Part shown: positions 1-6,208 of the stretch, piece after piece | Numbering within the stretch: the stretch's first letter is position 1 | Layout of the letters: the number at the start of each line of letters is the position of its first letter | DNA from: Lachnospiraceae bacterium UBA7143 | Lineage (GTDB): Bacteria; Bacillota; Clostridia; Lachnospirales; Lachnospiraceae | Length of the DNA stretch: 30,891 bases | Direction: 5' to 3' | Assembly: GCA_002491905.1 (NCBI GenBank) | Contig: DKWV01000021.1 | Coordinates: 1-30,891 of the forward strand | Position numbers and translations under genes: made by a program | The notes under the pieces: model-generated | What the model was told of the DNA's origin: nothing | Database searches by the model: none | Seen by the model: only the letters and a program-made list of their open reading frames with translations

Positions 1-14
1 TGAGCCACACCCCG
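1..14 (-). tRNA. possible 5' end of a tRNA (Pro-like), cut by window edge
   Basis: Read on the minus strand, the last 14 bases of the window are CGGGGTGTGGCTCA. This fits a seven-base acceptor arm (CGGGGTG), U8, G9, the first D-stem strand GCTC and A14. A C at position 1 with CGGGGTG is typical of tRNA-Pro. A perfect promoter lies about 30 bases upstream (52-80), as expected for a stable RNA gene. Only the first fifth of the molecule is inside the window, so the anticodon is not visible and the call is tentative. Confidence 0.4.
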
Positions 15-51
15 CAAGGGATCAAACGCCAATTCTCACAACGCATGTTCC

Positions 52-80
52 ATTATATAATACGGTTTTTTTTCTGTCAA
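52..80 (-). promoter_or_regulatory. consensus sigma-A promoter reading out of the window
   Basis: On the minus strand TTGACA (75-80) and TATAAT (52-57) are separated by exactly 17 bases, a perfect vegetative promoter. It starts 8 bases past the stop codon of the phosphoesterase gene, and transcription should begin near position 45. The only candidate target in view is the possible tRNA at 1-14. Confidence 0.85.
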
Positions 81-87
81 CCGCTTT

Positions 88-567
88 CTAAACAAAATTT
101 AATGTATAATGCGCCTCCCCTTCTCTGTCCAGTTCCATAATAATATAACTTGGTCTCCGATTTTCCTGTCTGGGGTAACTGATGCTGCCGGGATTAATCA
201 GCGTAACATCTTTTCCGATGTCAATCACGGGCTTGTGGGAATGCCCGCACATAACGATATCCACCTCCCTGCTTCTGGCCTCCTGTTTGATCGTCTCGGT
301 ATTCATCGCAATATAATAATGGTGTCCGTGGGTTACCCAGACCTTATATCGCCCGATCATAAGTTCTTCTTCCTTCGGAAGACTGGAAAAGAAATCATTA
401 TTGCCCTGCACCATTACCACGGGACACCCCGCAGCTTCGCTGATAATATATTCGCTTCCCTCCACGTCCCCGCAGTGTATCAGCATATCGTAGGGGCCCG
501 TCCGCTCCAGCACGGTGAGCAGATTTCCGTTGTGACGATGGCTGTCACTCACAATCAATACTTTCAT
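88..567 (-). CDS. yfcE: YfcE/MJ0936-family metallophosphoesterase
   Basis: A 159-residue cytoplasmic calcineurin-like phosphodiesterase of the short YfcE (B. subtilis YsnB-like) type. Family members hydrolyse model phosphodiesters with two metal ions; the natural substrate is unsettled. The whole metal site is visible: D8 and H10 in the DSH motif, D34 in CGDVEG, N57 in GNND, H80 in the THGHH segment, and H109/H111 in CGHSH followed by INPGS. Length matches the family. It is the last gene of a four-gene operon, starting 4 bases after the rdgB stop, with an AAAAGGA-type ribosome site inside the end of rdgB. The rdgB-yfcE pairing is common in Clostridia and suggests a housekeeping or nucleotide clean-up context. 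The enzyme class is sure; the specific role is not. Confidence 0.93.
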   Translation of the reverse strand: MKVLIVSDSHRHNGNLLTVLERTGPYDMLIHCGDVEGSEYIISEAAGCPVVMVQGNNDFFSSLPKEEELMIGRYKVWVTHGHHYYIAMNTETIKQEARSREVDIVMCGHSHKPVIDIGKDVTLINPGSISYPRQENRRPSYIIMELDREGEAHYTLNFV

Positions 568-571
568 TTAA

Positions 572-1189
572 TTATAACATCCTTTTCTTCAGTTCCTCTT
601 TCATCAGCTCCAAAGCCCTGCTTCTGTGACTGATCCGGTTCTTCTCCTCATCCGTCAGTTCCGCTGCGGTGCGGTCGTATTCCGGCAGGTAAAAAATGGG
701 ATCGTAGCCAAAACCATTGTCTCCGCGAAGTTCATAAGCGATTCTGCCGTCGACGGCCCCTCTGGTGACAACCGTCTCTCCGTCCGAAAACACCGCCGCA
801 ATCGCACAGACAAATCTTGCGCTTCTCTCCTCCGCCGGCACATCCTTGAGCCGTCTGAGCAGATCTGCGCTCTTATCGGAAAAAGGTGTCTCCTCTCCAA
901 GATATCTGGCCGAATACACCCCCGGCTCCCCGTTCAGATAATCGATTTCCAGACCGGAATCATCCGACATCACCACGCATTCCCGCGCCTTTCCCTGCAC
1001 CGCGAGGGCAGCCGCCACCGCGCGTGCCTTGATACAGGCATTCTCCTCAAATGTGGTTCCGTTCTCCTCTATCTCAAGCGTAAGCCCGGCCTCCTTCATG
1101 GAGCTTATCTCCATCTCCATATCACCGAGAATCGCCCGGATCTCCCGCATTTTCCCCTCATTGCCTGTGGCAAATATAATCTGATTCAT
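572..1189 (-). CDS. rdgB: RdgB/HAM1 XTP/dITP pyrophosphatase
   Basis: A 205-residue non-canonical purine NTP pyrophosphatase. The family hydrolyses dITP, XTP and ITP to monophosphate and pyrophosphate, keeping deaminated purines out of nucleic acid. Signature motifs are all present: ATGNEGK at residues 7-13, SDDSGLE at 75-81, FGYDPIF at 160-166 and the SHR triplet at 187-189. I chose the ATG at 1189 because the family begins within a few residues of the ATGN motif. An in-frame GTG at 1204 would add five residues but lies inside the preceding gene and has a ribosome site that is too close. The ATG follows the stop of the preceding gene as TAATATG, so translation is probably coupled. Confidence 0.95.
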   Translation of the reverse strand: MNQIIFATGNEGKMREIRAILGDMEMEISSMKEAGLTLEIEENGTTFEENACIKARAVAAALAVQGKARECVVMSDDSGLEIDYLNGEPGVYSARYLGEETPFSDKSADLLRRLKDVPAEERSARFVCAIAAVFSDGETVVTRGAVDGRIAYELRGDNGFGYDPIFYLPEYDRTAAELTDEEKNRISHRSRALELMKEELKKRML

Positions 1190-1190
1190 A

Positions 1191-2273
1191 TTACTCTGTC
1201 CCACTCTCCTCGTACGCCTTCACCACCGCATTGTAAATTCCCTCCGCGATCCGCTTAATATAATCTTCGCGCTGCAGCAGAATCGCCTCCTGGCTGTTCG
1301 TCAGATATCCCACCCGGATGGCCGCCGCAGGAACCGTGGCGCTGTTCACAACCCGGTCCTCCGCCGTCGACTCAATCAGGCCGCATGCCTTGCCGCTGAT
1401 CGACGTGACTACCTCCCGTTCAAGAAGATCGGCAAGCTCCACATTGCCGAAACCGGGAATAAAGTATTTGCTGTTATAAACTGCCGACGTCCCATAAAGC
1501 TTACTGTTCTCATCGCCGCTCACCTCTATGCGGATCAGCATATCCGCCTTTGTCGCCGCCGCAAGCTCCACTCTGTCCTCCGCCCCCGGGTTGCTGTCGT
1601 CCATTCTGGTATAGTACACCTTAATGTCACTCTCATCAAACATGGTCTTCAGCGCTTTCGCAACGTCAAGCGTAATATCTTTCGACAGGATCCCTTCCAC
1701 AGAGACGCCCTGCTCCTCGCCGCCATATGCGGGATCTATCACAATGATCTTTTCATACACTTCCTTTGAGGGCACAAATTCCACATACAGGATATGATCC
1801 TCAAAAATACTGCGGTACTCATAAACGTCATCCAGTGTAAACCGCAGGCAGATTCTCTCCTTCTCCGCCTCAAAATAGCCGTCTTCCACATTCTCACAGT
1901 TGCCGTAGACGCTGCCTGCACGGTAAAACGCCTCATAGTCTTTCGCCTTCGCCGCGCTGATGCTCACCCACAGCTCCTTATCCATATAATGGTTCTCTAA
2001 AACCACTTCCTCCGCTTTCACATTCTCCGGCATCGGAATGCAAAAATAGTTGGTATTCTTTGCAGACCTGTCAATTGCAATTTCGTTCTCCCCCGTGGGA
2101 GCCGCCGGCGTGGTCTCCTCCTTGCGGACCGCAGGACGGACCACCTCGTCCTGCGCCAGATCCGTCACGCCCACGGTCTTTGTCGCCGCATAGTAGAGCA
2201 TGACGCTCATAGCCGCGGCCACAAATAAAACGCAATATACCAATGTACTTTTCATCAAACTGTTCTGCTGCAT
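1191..2273 (-). CDS. membrane-anchored amidase_3-like protein, predicted catalytically dead
   Basis: A 360-residue protein with one N-terminal membrane anchor (about residues 9-30), a linker and beta-rich middle region (about 60-170), and a C-terminal fold of the N-acetylmuramoyl-L-alanine amidase type (about 175-355). Active amidases of this family bind zinc through His, Glu and His and use a Glu for catalysis. Here the first motif reads IDPAYGG (Y183 replaces His), the second SKD (S197 replaces the Glu of EKD), the third IRIEVSG (E250 replaces the His of SIHxN), and the last IRVGYLTN (R320 replaces the catalytic Glu). The scaffold is well preserved while all four positions are lost, so I infer a non-enzymatic peptidoglycan-binding or regulatory protein in the cell envelope. 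It sits between the rRNA methyltransferase and rdgB, 3 bases after the former. Confidence 0.85.
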   Translation of the reverse strand: MQQNSLMKSTLVYCVLFVAAAMSVMLYYAATKTVGVTDLAQDEVVRPAVRKEETTPAAPTGENEIAIDRSAKNTNYFCIPMPENVKAEEVVLENHYMDKELWVSISAAKAKDYEAFYRAGSVYGNCENVEDGYFEAEKERICLRFTLDDVYEYRSIFEDHILYVEFVPSKEVYEKIIVIDPAYGGEEQGVSVEGILSKDITLDVAKALKTMFDESDIKVYYTRMDDSNPGAEDRVELAAATKADMLIRIEVSGDENSKLYGTSAVYNSKYFIPGFGNVELADLLEREVVTSISGKACGLIESTAEDRVVNSATVPAAAIRVGYLTNSQEAILLQREDYIKRIAEGIYNAVVKAYEESGTE

Positions 2274-2276
2274 CTC

Positions 2277-3425
2277 TTACTTTTTACTCCCGGTGGGCTT
2301 TGGCCCCATATACTGGTAAAAGTATGTCTTTATCATACCGTTATATAACTTTCTGTTTTTATCCGCTTTCCTGCCAATAGCGGTTTCCGCCTGCTCGTAG
2401 GCAGTGATCACATACATGGACCAGGAATCCAGCGCCTGGTAACGCTCCCCCAGCGTCCGATACAGGTCATGAAGCGCTGCCTTCTCCGAAAGCCTCTCGC
2501 CATAGGGCGGATTTGTCAGGATAAATCCATACTTTTTCGCATGGGAAAGCTGCGCCACATCCCTCTGTTGAAAATGGATCAGATGCTCCACCCCTGCCAG
2601 CCGGGCGTTTGCCCGGGCAATGGAAACCATCTCCGCGTCTATGTCATATCCCTGGATCTGGGTCTCCACATCCGGCGTCTCCACGGACTGTGCCTCCTCC
2701 ACCGCCTTTGCCCAGAATGCCTCTGGGAACACATGCGTCCATTCCTGCGCCGTAAAGCGCCTGTTTTTTCCGGGTGCAATGTGGGCCGCCATCATGGCTG
2801 CCTCAATGGGAATCGTCCCGCTTCCGCAGAATGGATCCACAAGAATGCGGTCTCCCCGCCAGGGCGTCAGCATCAGAAGCGCCGCCGCCAGATTTTCCGC
2901 AATGGGCGCTTTCGCCGTCAATTTTCTGTAGCCCCGTTTATGTAAGGATTCTCCAGAAGTGTCCAGTCCAACCGTCACCTCGTCCTTCTTAATAAATACC
3001 CGGACCGGATAATCCACCCCGCTCTCCGCAAACCAGCCGATGTGGTAAACGCCCTTCAGACGCTCCACCATAGCTTTTTTCATAACCGACTGGATATCAG
3101 AGGGACTGAAAAGCTTACTTTTCACACTGGCCGCCTTCGCCACCCAGAATTTTCCGTCTCTGGGAATGTACGCCTCCCACGGCAGCGCCTTTGTCCCCTG
3201 AAAAAGTTCCTCGAAGGTTTCCGCATGAAAGCTCCCTATTTTAATCAGCACACGTTCCGCGCTGCGCAGGAAAATATTGGCACGGCACAAAGCCTGCCTG
3301 TCCCCGGCAAAAGTGACTCTGCCGTCCTCCACGCAGGTGATCTCCAGCCCCAGATCCGCGATCTCTCTTTTTAAAACTGCCTCCAGCCCGAAATGGCAGG
3401 GCACAATATACTCTATTTTTTCCAT
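2277..3425 (-). CDS. THUMP-domain class I SAM-dependent RNA methyltransferase (RlmL N-terminal/YpsC type)
   Basis: A 382-residue methyltransferase of the family that makes N2-methylguanine in 23S rRNA (Escherichia coli RlmL N-terminal half; YpsC in Bacillus). Residues 1-55 are the ferredoxin-like start, about 60-155 the THUMP RNA-binding domain, and about 165-375 the Rossmann methyltransferase. The SAM loop DPFCGSGT is at 197-204 and the catalytic NPPYGERL motif at 305-312. The N-terminus (IVPCHFGLEAVLKREI) aligns with the very start of family members, so the ATG at 3425 is right although no Shine-Dalgarno precedes it. A promoter -10 box ends only 6 bases upstream, which implies a leaderless mRNA. 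First gene of the operon with the amidase-like, rdgB and yfcE genes. Confidence 0.93.
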   Translation of the reverse strand: MEKIEYIVPCHFGLEAVLKREIADLGLEITCVEDGRVTFAGDRQALCRANIFLRSAERVLIKIGSFHAETFEELFQGTKALPWEAYIPRDGKFWVAKAASVKSKLFSPSDIQSVMKKAMVERLKGVYHIGWFAESGVDYPVRVFIKKDEVTVGLDTSGESLHKRGYRKLTAKAPIAENLAAALLMLTPWRGDRILVDPFCGSGTIPIEAAMMAAHIAPGKNRRFTAQEWTHVFPEAFWAKAVEEAQSVETPDVETQIQGYDIDAEMVSIARANARLAGVEHLIHFQQRDVAQLSHAKKYGFILTNPPYGERLSEKAALHDLYRTLGERYQALDSWSMYVITAYEQAETAIGRKADKNRKLYNGMIKTYFYQYMGPKPTGSKK

Positions 3426-3431
3426 AGGTAC

Positions 3432-3460
3432 ATTTTATGCTGTATACAAAAGCCTGTCAA
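3432..3460 (-). promoter_or_regulatory. sigma-A promoter giving a leaderless transcript
   Basis: On the minus strand TTGACA (3455-3460), 17 bases, then TAAAAT (3432-3437). The start codon of the methyltransferase begins at 3425, only 6 bases past the -10 box, so the expected transcription start coincides with the A of the ATG. The intervening bases (GTACCT) contain no ribosome binding site. Confidence 0.8.
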
Positions 3461-3487
3461 CTTTGTTTTCCTGTTCACCGGAAAGTA

Positions 3488-3518
3488 GAGAGGGGGACGC
3501 CCGATGCGTCCCCCTCTC
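3488..3518 (-). terminator. 13-bp perfect hairpin terminator after the small Asn-rich gene
   Basis: GAGAGGGGGACGC (3488-3500) and its exact complement (3506-3518) enclose a 5-base loop. It lies 14 bases past the stop codon of the 49-residue protein and before the promoter of the next operon. The tail on the minus strand (TACTTTCC) is only moderately T-rich, but the stem is very stable. Confidence 0.75.
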
Positions 3519-3532
3519 AGATCAGATGTTTC

Positions 3533-3682
3533 TTAGTAGTTGTCCTTGCTGCTGTTGTTAGAGTTGCTGCCGGAACTGTTCTTGCTGCTGTTATTTGTGT
3601 TGTTCTTCGAGTTGTTCTGGCTGTTCTTGTCCTGCTGCTTCTCATTCTGCTGGCTGTTCTGGTTAAAATCGTTCTTAGACAT
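3533..3682 (-). CDS. 49-residue Asn/Ser/Gln/Lys-rich protein, likely made in the forespore
   Basis: A very short open frame of 49 residues, beginning MSKNDFNQNSQQNEKQQDK and ending SNNSSKDNY. More than half the residues are Asn, Ser, Gln or Lys, and there is no hydrophobic segment or Cys. A perfect AGGAGG (3692-3697) sits 8 or 9 bases before the ATG at 3682; another ATG 8 bases upstream is out of frame and too close to the ribosome site. The gene has its own sigma-G-type promoter (3720-3750) and terminator (3488-3518), so it is a complete single-gene unit. Composition and promoter resemble the gamma-type small acid-soluble spore protein (SspE) of Bacillus, but I see no alignment to it and no protease-cleavage repeat, so the family is unassigned. 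Coding status is well supported by signals; function is inference. Confidence 0.8.
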   Translation of the reverse strand: MSKNDFNQNSQQNEKQQDKNSQNNSKNNTNNSSKNSSGSNSNNSSKDNY

Positions 3683-3719
3683 TCTTCCATACCTCCTGAT
3701 TGGTTTCATGTTACAGAAA

Positions 3720-3750
3720 TAGTATGAGATGTTATGAATAAAGTTATTCA
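3720..3750 (-). promoter_or_regulatory. sigma-G (forespore) consensus promoter
   Basis: On the minus strand TGAATA (3745-3750), 18 bases, then CATACTA (3720-3726). This matches the textbook Bacillus sigma-G consensus (TGAATA, 17-18 bases, CATACTA) at every position. Transcription would start near 3712, leaving a leader of about 30 bases with a perfect Shine-Dalgarno in front of the 49-residue protein. Confidence 0.8.
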
Positions 3751-3768
3751 GGCACAGCGTAGGTCTTT

Positions 3769-3855
3769 AGTACTATTTTTTTATTCAAAAGCACCAAAAC
3801 TGTGGTTGGTACTTTGGTACTATTTTTCCTTGTTTTTTTCGCCAAAAGTACTATA
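3769..3855. repeat. three short GTACTAT repeats in an AT-rich spacer
   Basis: The gap between the sigma-G promoter and the next terminator holds three copies of (A/G)GTACTAT at 3769-3776, 3816-3823 and 3848-3855. The first two continue as ATTTTT. They could be protein-binding sites or chance in AT-rich DNA. A weak plus-strand promoter-like pair, TTGTTT (3830-3835) and TATAAT (3852-3857), overlaps the third copy. No gene is seen here. Confidence 0.35.
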
Positions 3856-3856
3856 A

Positions 3857-3896
3857 TAAAAATGTAGACGGAGATACCCCTTCATTCTCCGCCTAC
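3857..3896 (-). terminator. terminator of the DUF1700/unknown gene pair
   Basis: On the minus strand an 11-base stem (3864-3874 with 3886-3896, complete if one G-U pair is counted) is followed by the T-rich run ATTTTTATTA. It lies about 65 bases past the stop of the DUF1700-like gene and is the most terminator-like structure in this spacer. Confidence 0.7.
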
Positions 3897-3930
3897 AGAC
3901 CCTTATATTAATTATTTATACTCCCCTCAG

Positions 3931-3959
3931 CAGGCCGTTTATCCTAAGTAGACGGCCTG
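3931..3959. other. 8-bp hairpin just past the DUF1700-like stop codon
   Basis: CAGGCCGT (3931-3938) pairs with ACGGCCTG (3952-3959) around a 13-base loop, 3 bases after the stop codon. It lacks a T-tract, so it may serve as an mRNA 3' stability element rather than as the terminator itself. Confidence 0.5.
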
Positions 3960-3962
3960 TTG

Positions 3963-4412
3963 TCATTTCCGTCCCTTAAAAAAATTAACTGCCAGCACTA
4001 CAATCAGCACCGGAATGATAATCGGCGCAAGGAAAGAAATCACGGAAAAAACCACACCGATAATCAGAAGGAAAATCACCACCGTAATCAGCAGGATCAG
4101 CCAGCCAGGAATCCGCACCGCCCTCTCTGTCCCCGCTTTTTCCTGATCCCCGTATTCATCCCCTCCGGCTTCCTCATCGTACATACGGTTCGTCCCCTCG
4201 CTGATGCCGGCGCGCTTATTCGCCTCGATTATGCTCTTTGCAAGAAGTCTCGGATCGCCAAGGCTTTCGAGCACTTCCTTCTCGCTTCTGCCCTTTCTGA
4301 TTTCCACGTCAATGTATTCCCGGTAATACTGTACATTCTCCGCCACCCGGGAACTGTTCACGCCGCCCGCAAGCGCTCTCTGCAGCCTCTCGATAAATTC
4401 CGTCCGATCCAT
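3963..4412 (-). CDS. DUF1700/HAAS-type membrane protein
   Basis: A 149-residue protein. Residues 1-65 form a helical domain beginning MDRTEFIERLQRAL with YYREYIDVEIRKGRSEKEVL and SLGDPRLLAKSII, the pattern of DUF1700/HAAS domains. A charged linker follows, and the last 50 residues are strongly hydrophobic with two likely membrane helices (around 98-120 and 122-143). DUF1700 proteins often accompany PadR-type regulators in Firmicutes; none is visible here. I use the ATG at 4412, which has AGGAAGGAAG upstream; a GTG at 4472 would add 20 Arg/Lys-rich residues and overlaps the preceding stop. Transcribed with the unknown gene upstream. Function unknown. Confidence 0.8.
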   Translation of the reverse strand: MDRTEFIERLQRALAGGVNSSRVAENVQYYREYIDVEIRKGRSEKEVLESLGDPRLLAKSIIEANKRAGISEGTNRMYDEEAGGDEYGDQEKAGTERAVRIPGWLILLITVVIFLLIIGVVFSVISFLAPIIIPVLIVVLAVNFFKGRK

Positions 4413-4468
4413 ACTTCCTTCCTTTTTCCTTTGTCCTGTTTTTCGCCCTCTGATCCGGGCCGCAGCCT

Positions 4469-4861
4469 TCACATCGTCTGGTCCATGCCCTTCCAGTCGC
4501 TCAATTTTTTCTCATACTCCTCCGGCTGTCTCTGCATCCGGGCCATCATCATAAACGCTCTGAGCACCATGTCTTCTTTATTGCAGCTCGCGGTATTCTT
4601 TCCCGTATCCCTGCGCAGATTATCCTGCTCGATCTGCCACACGTAGCAGTCCGTCAGGGAATATGCCCCGCATTTCGGCTCATCCGGCAGGCTGTGGTTC
4701 TCCAGATAGTAGACGAAAGCGTCATACAGCTTCCGGTCCACCAGAAGTTCGCTCCAAAGATTCCCCTGCCACGTCTCAGACTCCCCCGCGAACTCACACA
4801 GTCTCATGAGACCATCATATGCCTTTAATCTGCTCTGGTCAAATAAAATCGGCGCCGACAT
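4469..4861 (-). CDS. conserved-looking hypothetical protein, 130 residues
   Basis: A soluble 130-residue protein with no recognised domain, signal peptide or membrane helix. It is acidic to neutral and Trp/Tyr/Met-rich, with segments SRLKAYDGLMRLCEF, WSELLVDRKLYDAFVYYLE and EDMVLRAFMMMARMQ, suggesting an all-helical fold. The ATG at 4861 is preferred because GGAGGG lies just upstream; the ATG at 4873 has no ribosome site. The stop overlaps the extended reading frame of the DUF1700-like gene, so the two are probably co-transcribed. No clear promoter is seen upstream, where two hairpins and the end of the LacI gene lie, so read-through from lacI is possible. Confidence 0.7.
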   Translation of the reverse strand: MSAPILFDQSRLKAYDGLMRLCEFAGESETWQGNLWSELLVDRKLYDAFVYYLENHSLPDEPKCGAYSLTDCYVWQIEQDNLRRDTGKNTASCNKEDMVLRAFMMMARMQRQPEEYEKKLSDWKGMDQTM

Positions 4862-4884
4862 AATTCCCTCCATGAATGCCGTGC

Positions 4885-4912
4885 GGAGAATGCCCGTATT
4901 TTGGCATTCTCC
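4885..4912. repeat. 10-bp perfect inverted repeat
   Basis: GGAGAATGCC (4885-4894) and GGCATTCTCC (4903-4912) flank an 8-base loop. It lies 24 bases before the unknown protein and next to the larger palindrome at 4914-4979. There is no T-tract in either direction. Confidence 0.7.
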
Positions 4913-4913
4913 T

Positions 4914-4979
4914 GCGTGAGACTTAGTACTTCTTAACGAAGCAGCCTCTGCTGCTAAGTTTTAGAAGTACTTCTCACGC
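4914..4979. repeat. long imperfect palindrome overlapping the end of lacI-type gene
   Basis: GCGTGAG plus AGTACTTCTTAA on the left (4914-4936) pair with TTAGAAGTACTTCTCACGC on the right (4961-4979), interrupted only by a 4-base bulge. A second internal hairpin, GCAGC/GCTGC (4941-4954), sits at the tip. The last eight or so codons of the LacI gene, including its stop, lie inside the right arm. Similar stop-codon-supplying palindromes occur at 14850-14909, suggesting a dispersed element family. Confidence 0.75.
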
Positions 4980-5982
4980 TCGCTACTGACTTTCCCTCAA
5001 ACACATGCCCCTCCACTACAAGCGTTTCCACCAGCGTAGTTTTGGGATGCTCAATCAGGCTGAGCAGCTTTTCTCCCACCAGCCGCCCCAGCTCCTCCGT
5101 ATCCTGCCGCAGTGTAGTCAGCGTCGGTTCAATATGCCTGGCAATCCGAATGCCGTCATAGCCGGCAACCGAAATGTCATCGGGAATCCGCAGTCCCCGC
5201 TCCTGTATCGCATTAAAACCTCCAAAAGCGGAAAAATCATCCGGGTAAAGAATACAGGTGGGCGGCTTCTCCAGGTCGAGCAGCTTCATCGTCGCCTCAT
5301 ATGCGCCTTTCGTATCGCGGTAAGGGGACATTTGGATATATTCGTCCGGTATCGTCAGCCCAAGCATCGCCGCCGTCCGATAAAAGGAGGACAGCCGGCT
5401 CTGGGTAACCGAAGAATCCGCGCCATGAATATAGGCTACCCTTTGGTGGCCCTTTTTATAAACATAAGTAAGCAGGTCCTGCATACCCTGCACATTGTTG
5501 GACATGACCGCGCAGACATTGTTGAAGAGGTGGTCCAGCGTGACAATGGGAATACCGCCCCTCACAAGCTGTAAGATCTCCGGCGAATAAAAGTCCGTGC
5601 AGACGATCGCCACCCCGTCAAACCCCCGGGACCTGCAATGCTCCAGATAACTTGTGGCACCCGCCCGCCGCTTGCTGGTATTTACAAAAGTAATATCATA
5701 GCCCTTCTCCTCCACCGTGCGCTTCAGACTGTCCAGCACAAAGGCATAGTAGTCATGGGTCAGACCGCTGTAATCTTCATGGTTAAACAGAACACCCACA
5801 TTATAGCTGCGGTTCGTTTTCAGCATCTTGGCCGCCGTGTTGGGAAAATACCCCATCTCCTCGGCCACCTGACAGATCCGCCGCTTCGTCTCTTTCCCGA
5901 TATCGTTCTGGTCGTTAAGCGCCTTGCTGACCGTAGCCACCGAGACGCCGCAGGCCACCGAAATATCCTTCATAGATACCAT
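4954..5982 (-). CDS. LacI-family transcriptional repressor
   Basis: A 342-residue regulator. Residues 1-57 are a LacI helix-turn-helix and hinge helix (MKDISVACGVSVATVSKALN and the NTAAKMLKT hinge). Residues 65-330 are a periplasmic-binding-protein-type sugar-sensing domain. The start is the ATG at 5982, with AAGAGGG nine bases upstream and the family's usual M-K-D-I start three codons in; farther ATGs overlap the promoter. It is divergent from cellobiose phosphorylase and very likely represses that gene and itself. The inducer is probably cellobiose or a related beta-glucoside, by context only. The C-terminal residues SVRSTSKT are encoded by a palindromic repeat and may be a late extension. 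Confidence 0.93.
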   Translation of the reverse strand: MVSMKDISVACGVSVATVSKALNDQNDIGKETKRRICQVAEEMGYFPNTAAKMLKTNRSYNVGVLFNHEDYSGLTHDYYAFVLDSLKRTVEEKGYDITFVNTSKRRAGATSYLEHCRSRGFDGVAIVCTDFYSPEILQLVRGGIPIVTLDHLFNNVCAVMSNNVQGMQDLLTYVYKKGHQRVAYIHGADSSVTQSRLSSFYRTAAMLGLTIPDEYIQMSPYRDTKGAYEATMKLLDLEKPPTCILYPDDFSAFGGFNAIQERGLRIPDDISVAGYDGIRIARHIEPTLTTLRQDTEELGRLVGEKLLSLIEHPKTTLVETLVVEGHVFEGKSVASVRSTSKT

Positions 5983-6048
5983 AATCCAACCCTCTTCAGT
6001 CATAGGTTCCGGCAGAACCATCCGTGTCCGCACACACCTCATACCGCT

Positions 6049-6058
6049 TAATCGTTTT
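6049..6058. promoter_or_regulatory. candidate LacI operator, repressor side
   Basis: TAATCGTTTT lies at about +3 to +12 of the repressor's own transcript. It shares the 11-base string CTTAATCGTTT with the box at 6198-6208 on the cellobiose phosphorylase side. LacI-family operators are usually built around a central CG with A/T-rich flanks, which fits. Confidence 0.55.
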
Positions 6059-6067
6059 CGTATTTCC

Positions 6068-6096
6068 ATTGTACAATACAATGTCTGTTTATGCAA
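6068..6096 (-). promoter_or_regulatory. promoter of the LacI-family gene
   Basis: On the minus strand TTGCAT (6091-6096), 17 bases, then TACAAT (6068-6073). Transcription would start near 6061, leaving a leader of about 80 bases before the ATG at 5982. Confidence 0.75.
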
Positions 6097-6140
6097 TGCC
6101 TTTCGAAATTTATTGATTTTTCATAAAAAATATATATTTA

Positions 6141-6169
6141 TTGCTTTTTTTTCATTTCTTCTGTATAAT
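6141..6169 (+). promoter_or_regulatory. promoter of cellobiose phosphorylase
   Basis: TTGCTT (6141-6146), 17 bases, then TATAAT (6164-6169). Transcription would start near 6176, giving a leader of about 100 bases that contains the candidate operator. Confidence 0.8.
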
Positions 6170-6198
6170 TTGTTTAACTGATTGGAGACAGGTTTACT

Positions 6199-6208
6199 TA
6201 ATCGTTTA
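6199..6208. promoter_or_regulatory. candidate LacI operator, cellobiose phosphorylase side
   Basis: TAATCGTTTA is a near-palindrome around CG (four of five pairs) at about +23 to +32 of the phosphorylase transcript. The matching box at 6049-6058 lies 150 bases away, allowing either roadblock or looping repression of both divergent promoters. Confidence 0.6.

Noticed and set aside
655..900. 81-codon frame inside rdgB
   Set aside because: Alternative-frame shadow on the same strand without a start signal or family match.
3836..3960. Plus-strand small RNA from a TTGTTT-16-TATAAT promoter
   Set aside because: The -35 box is weak in a T-rich stretch, and the hairpins that would follow are better explained as minus-strand 3' structures.
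5983..6096. 38-residue upstream extension of the LacI frame
   Set aside because: Its first codons coincide with the promoter, it lacks a ribosome site, and LacI proteins begin right at the helix-turn-helix.
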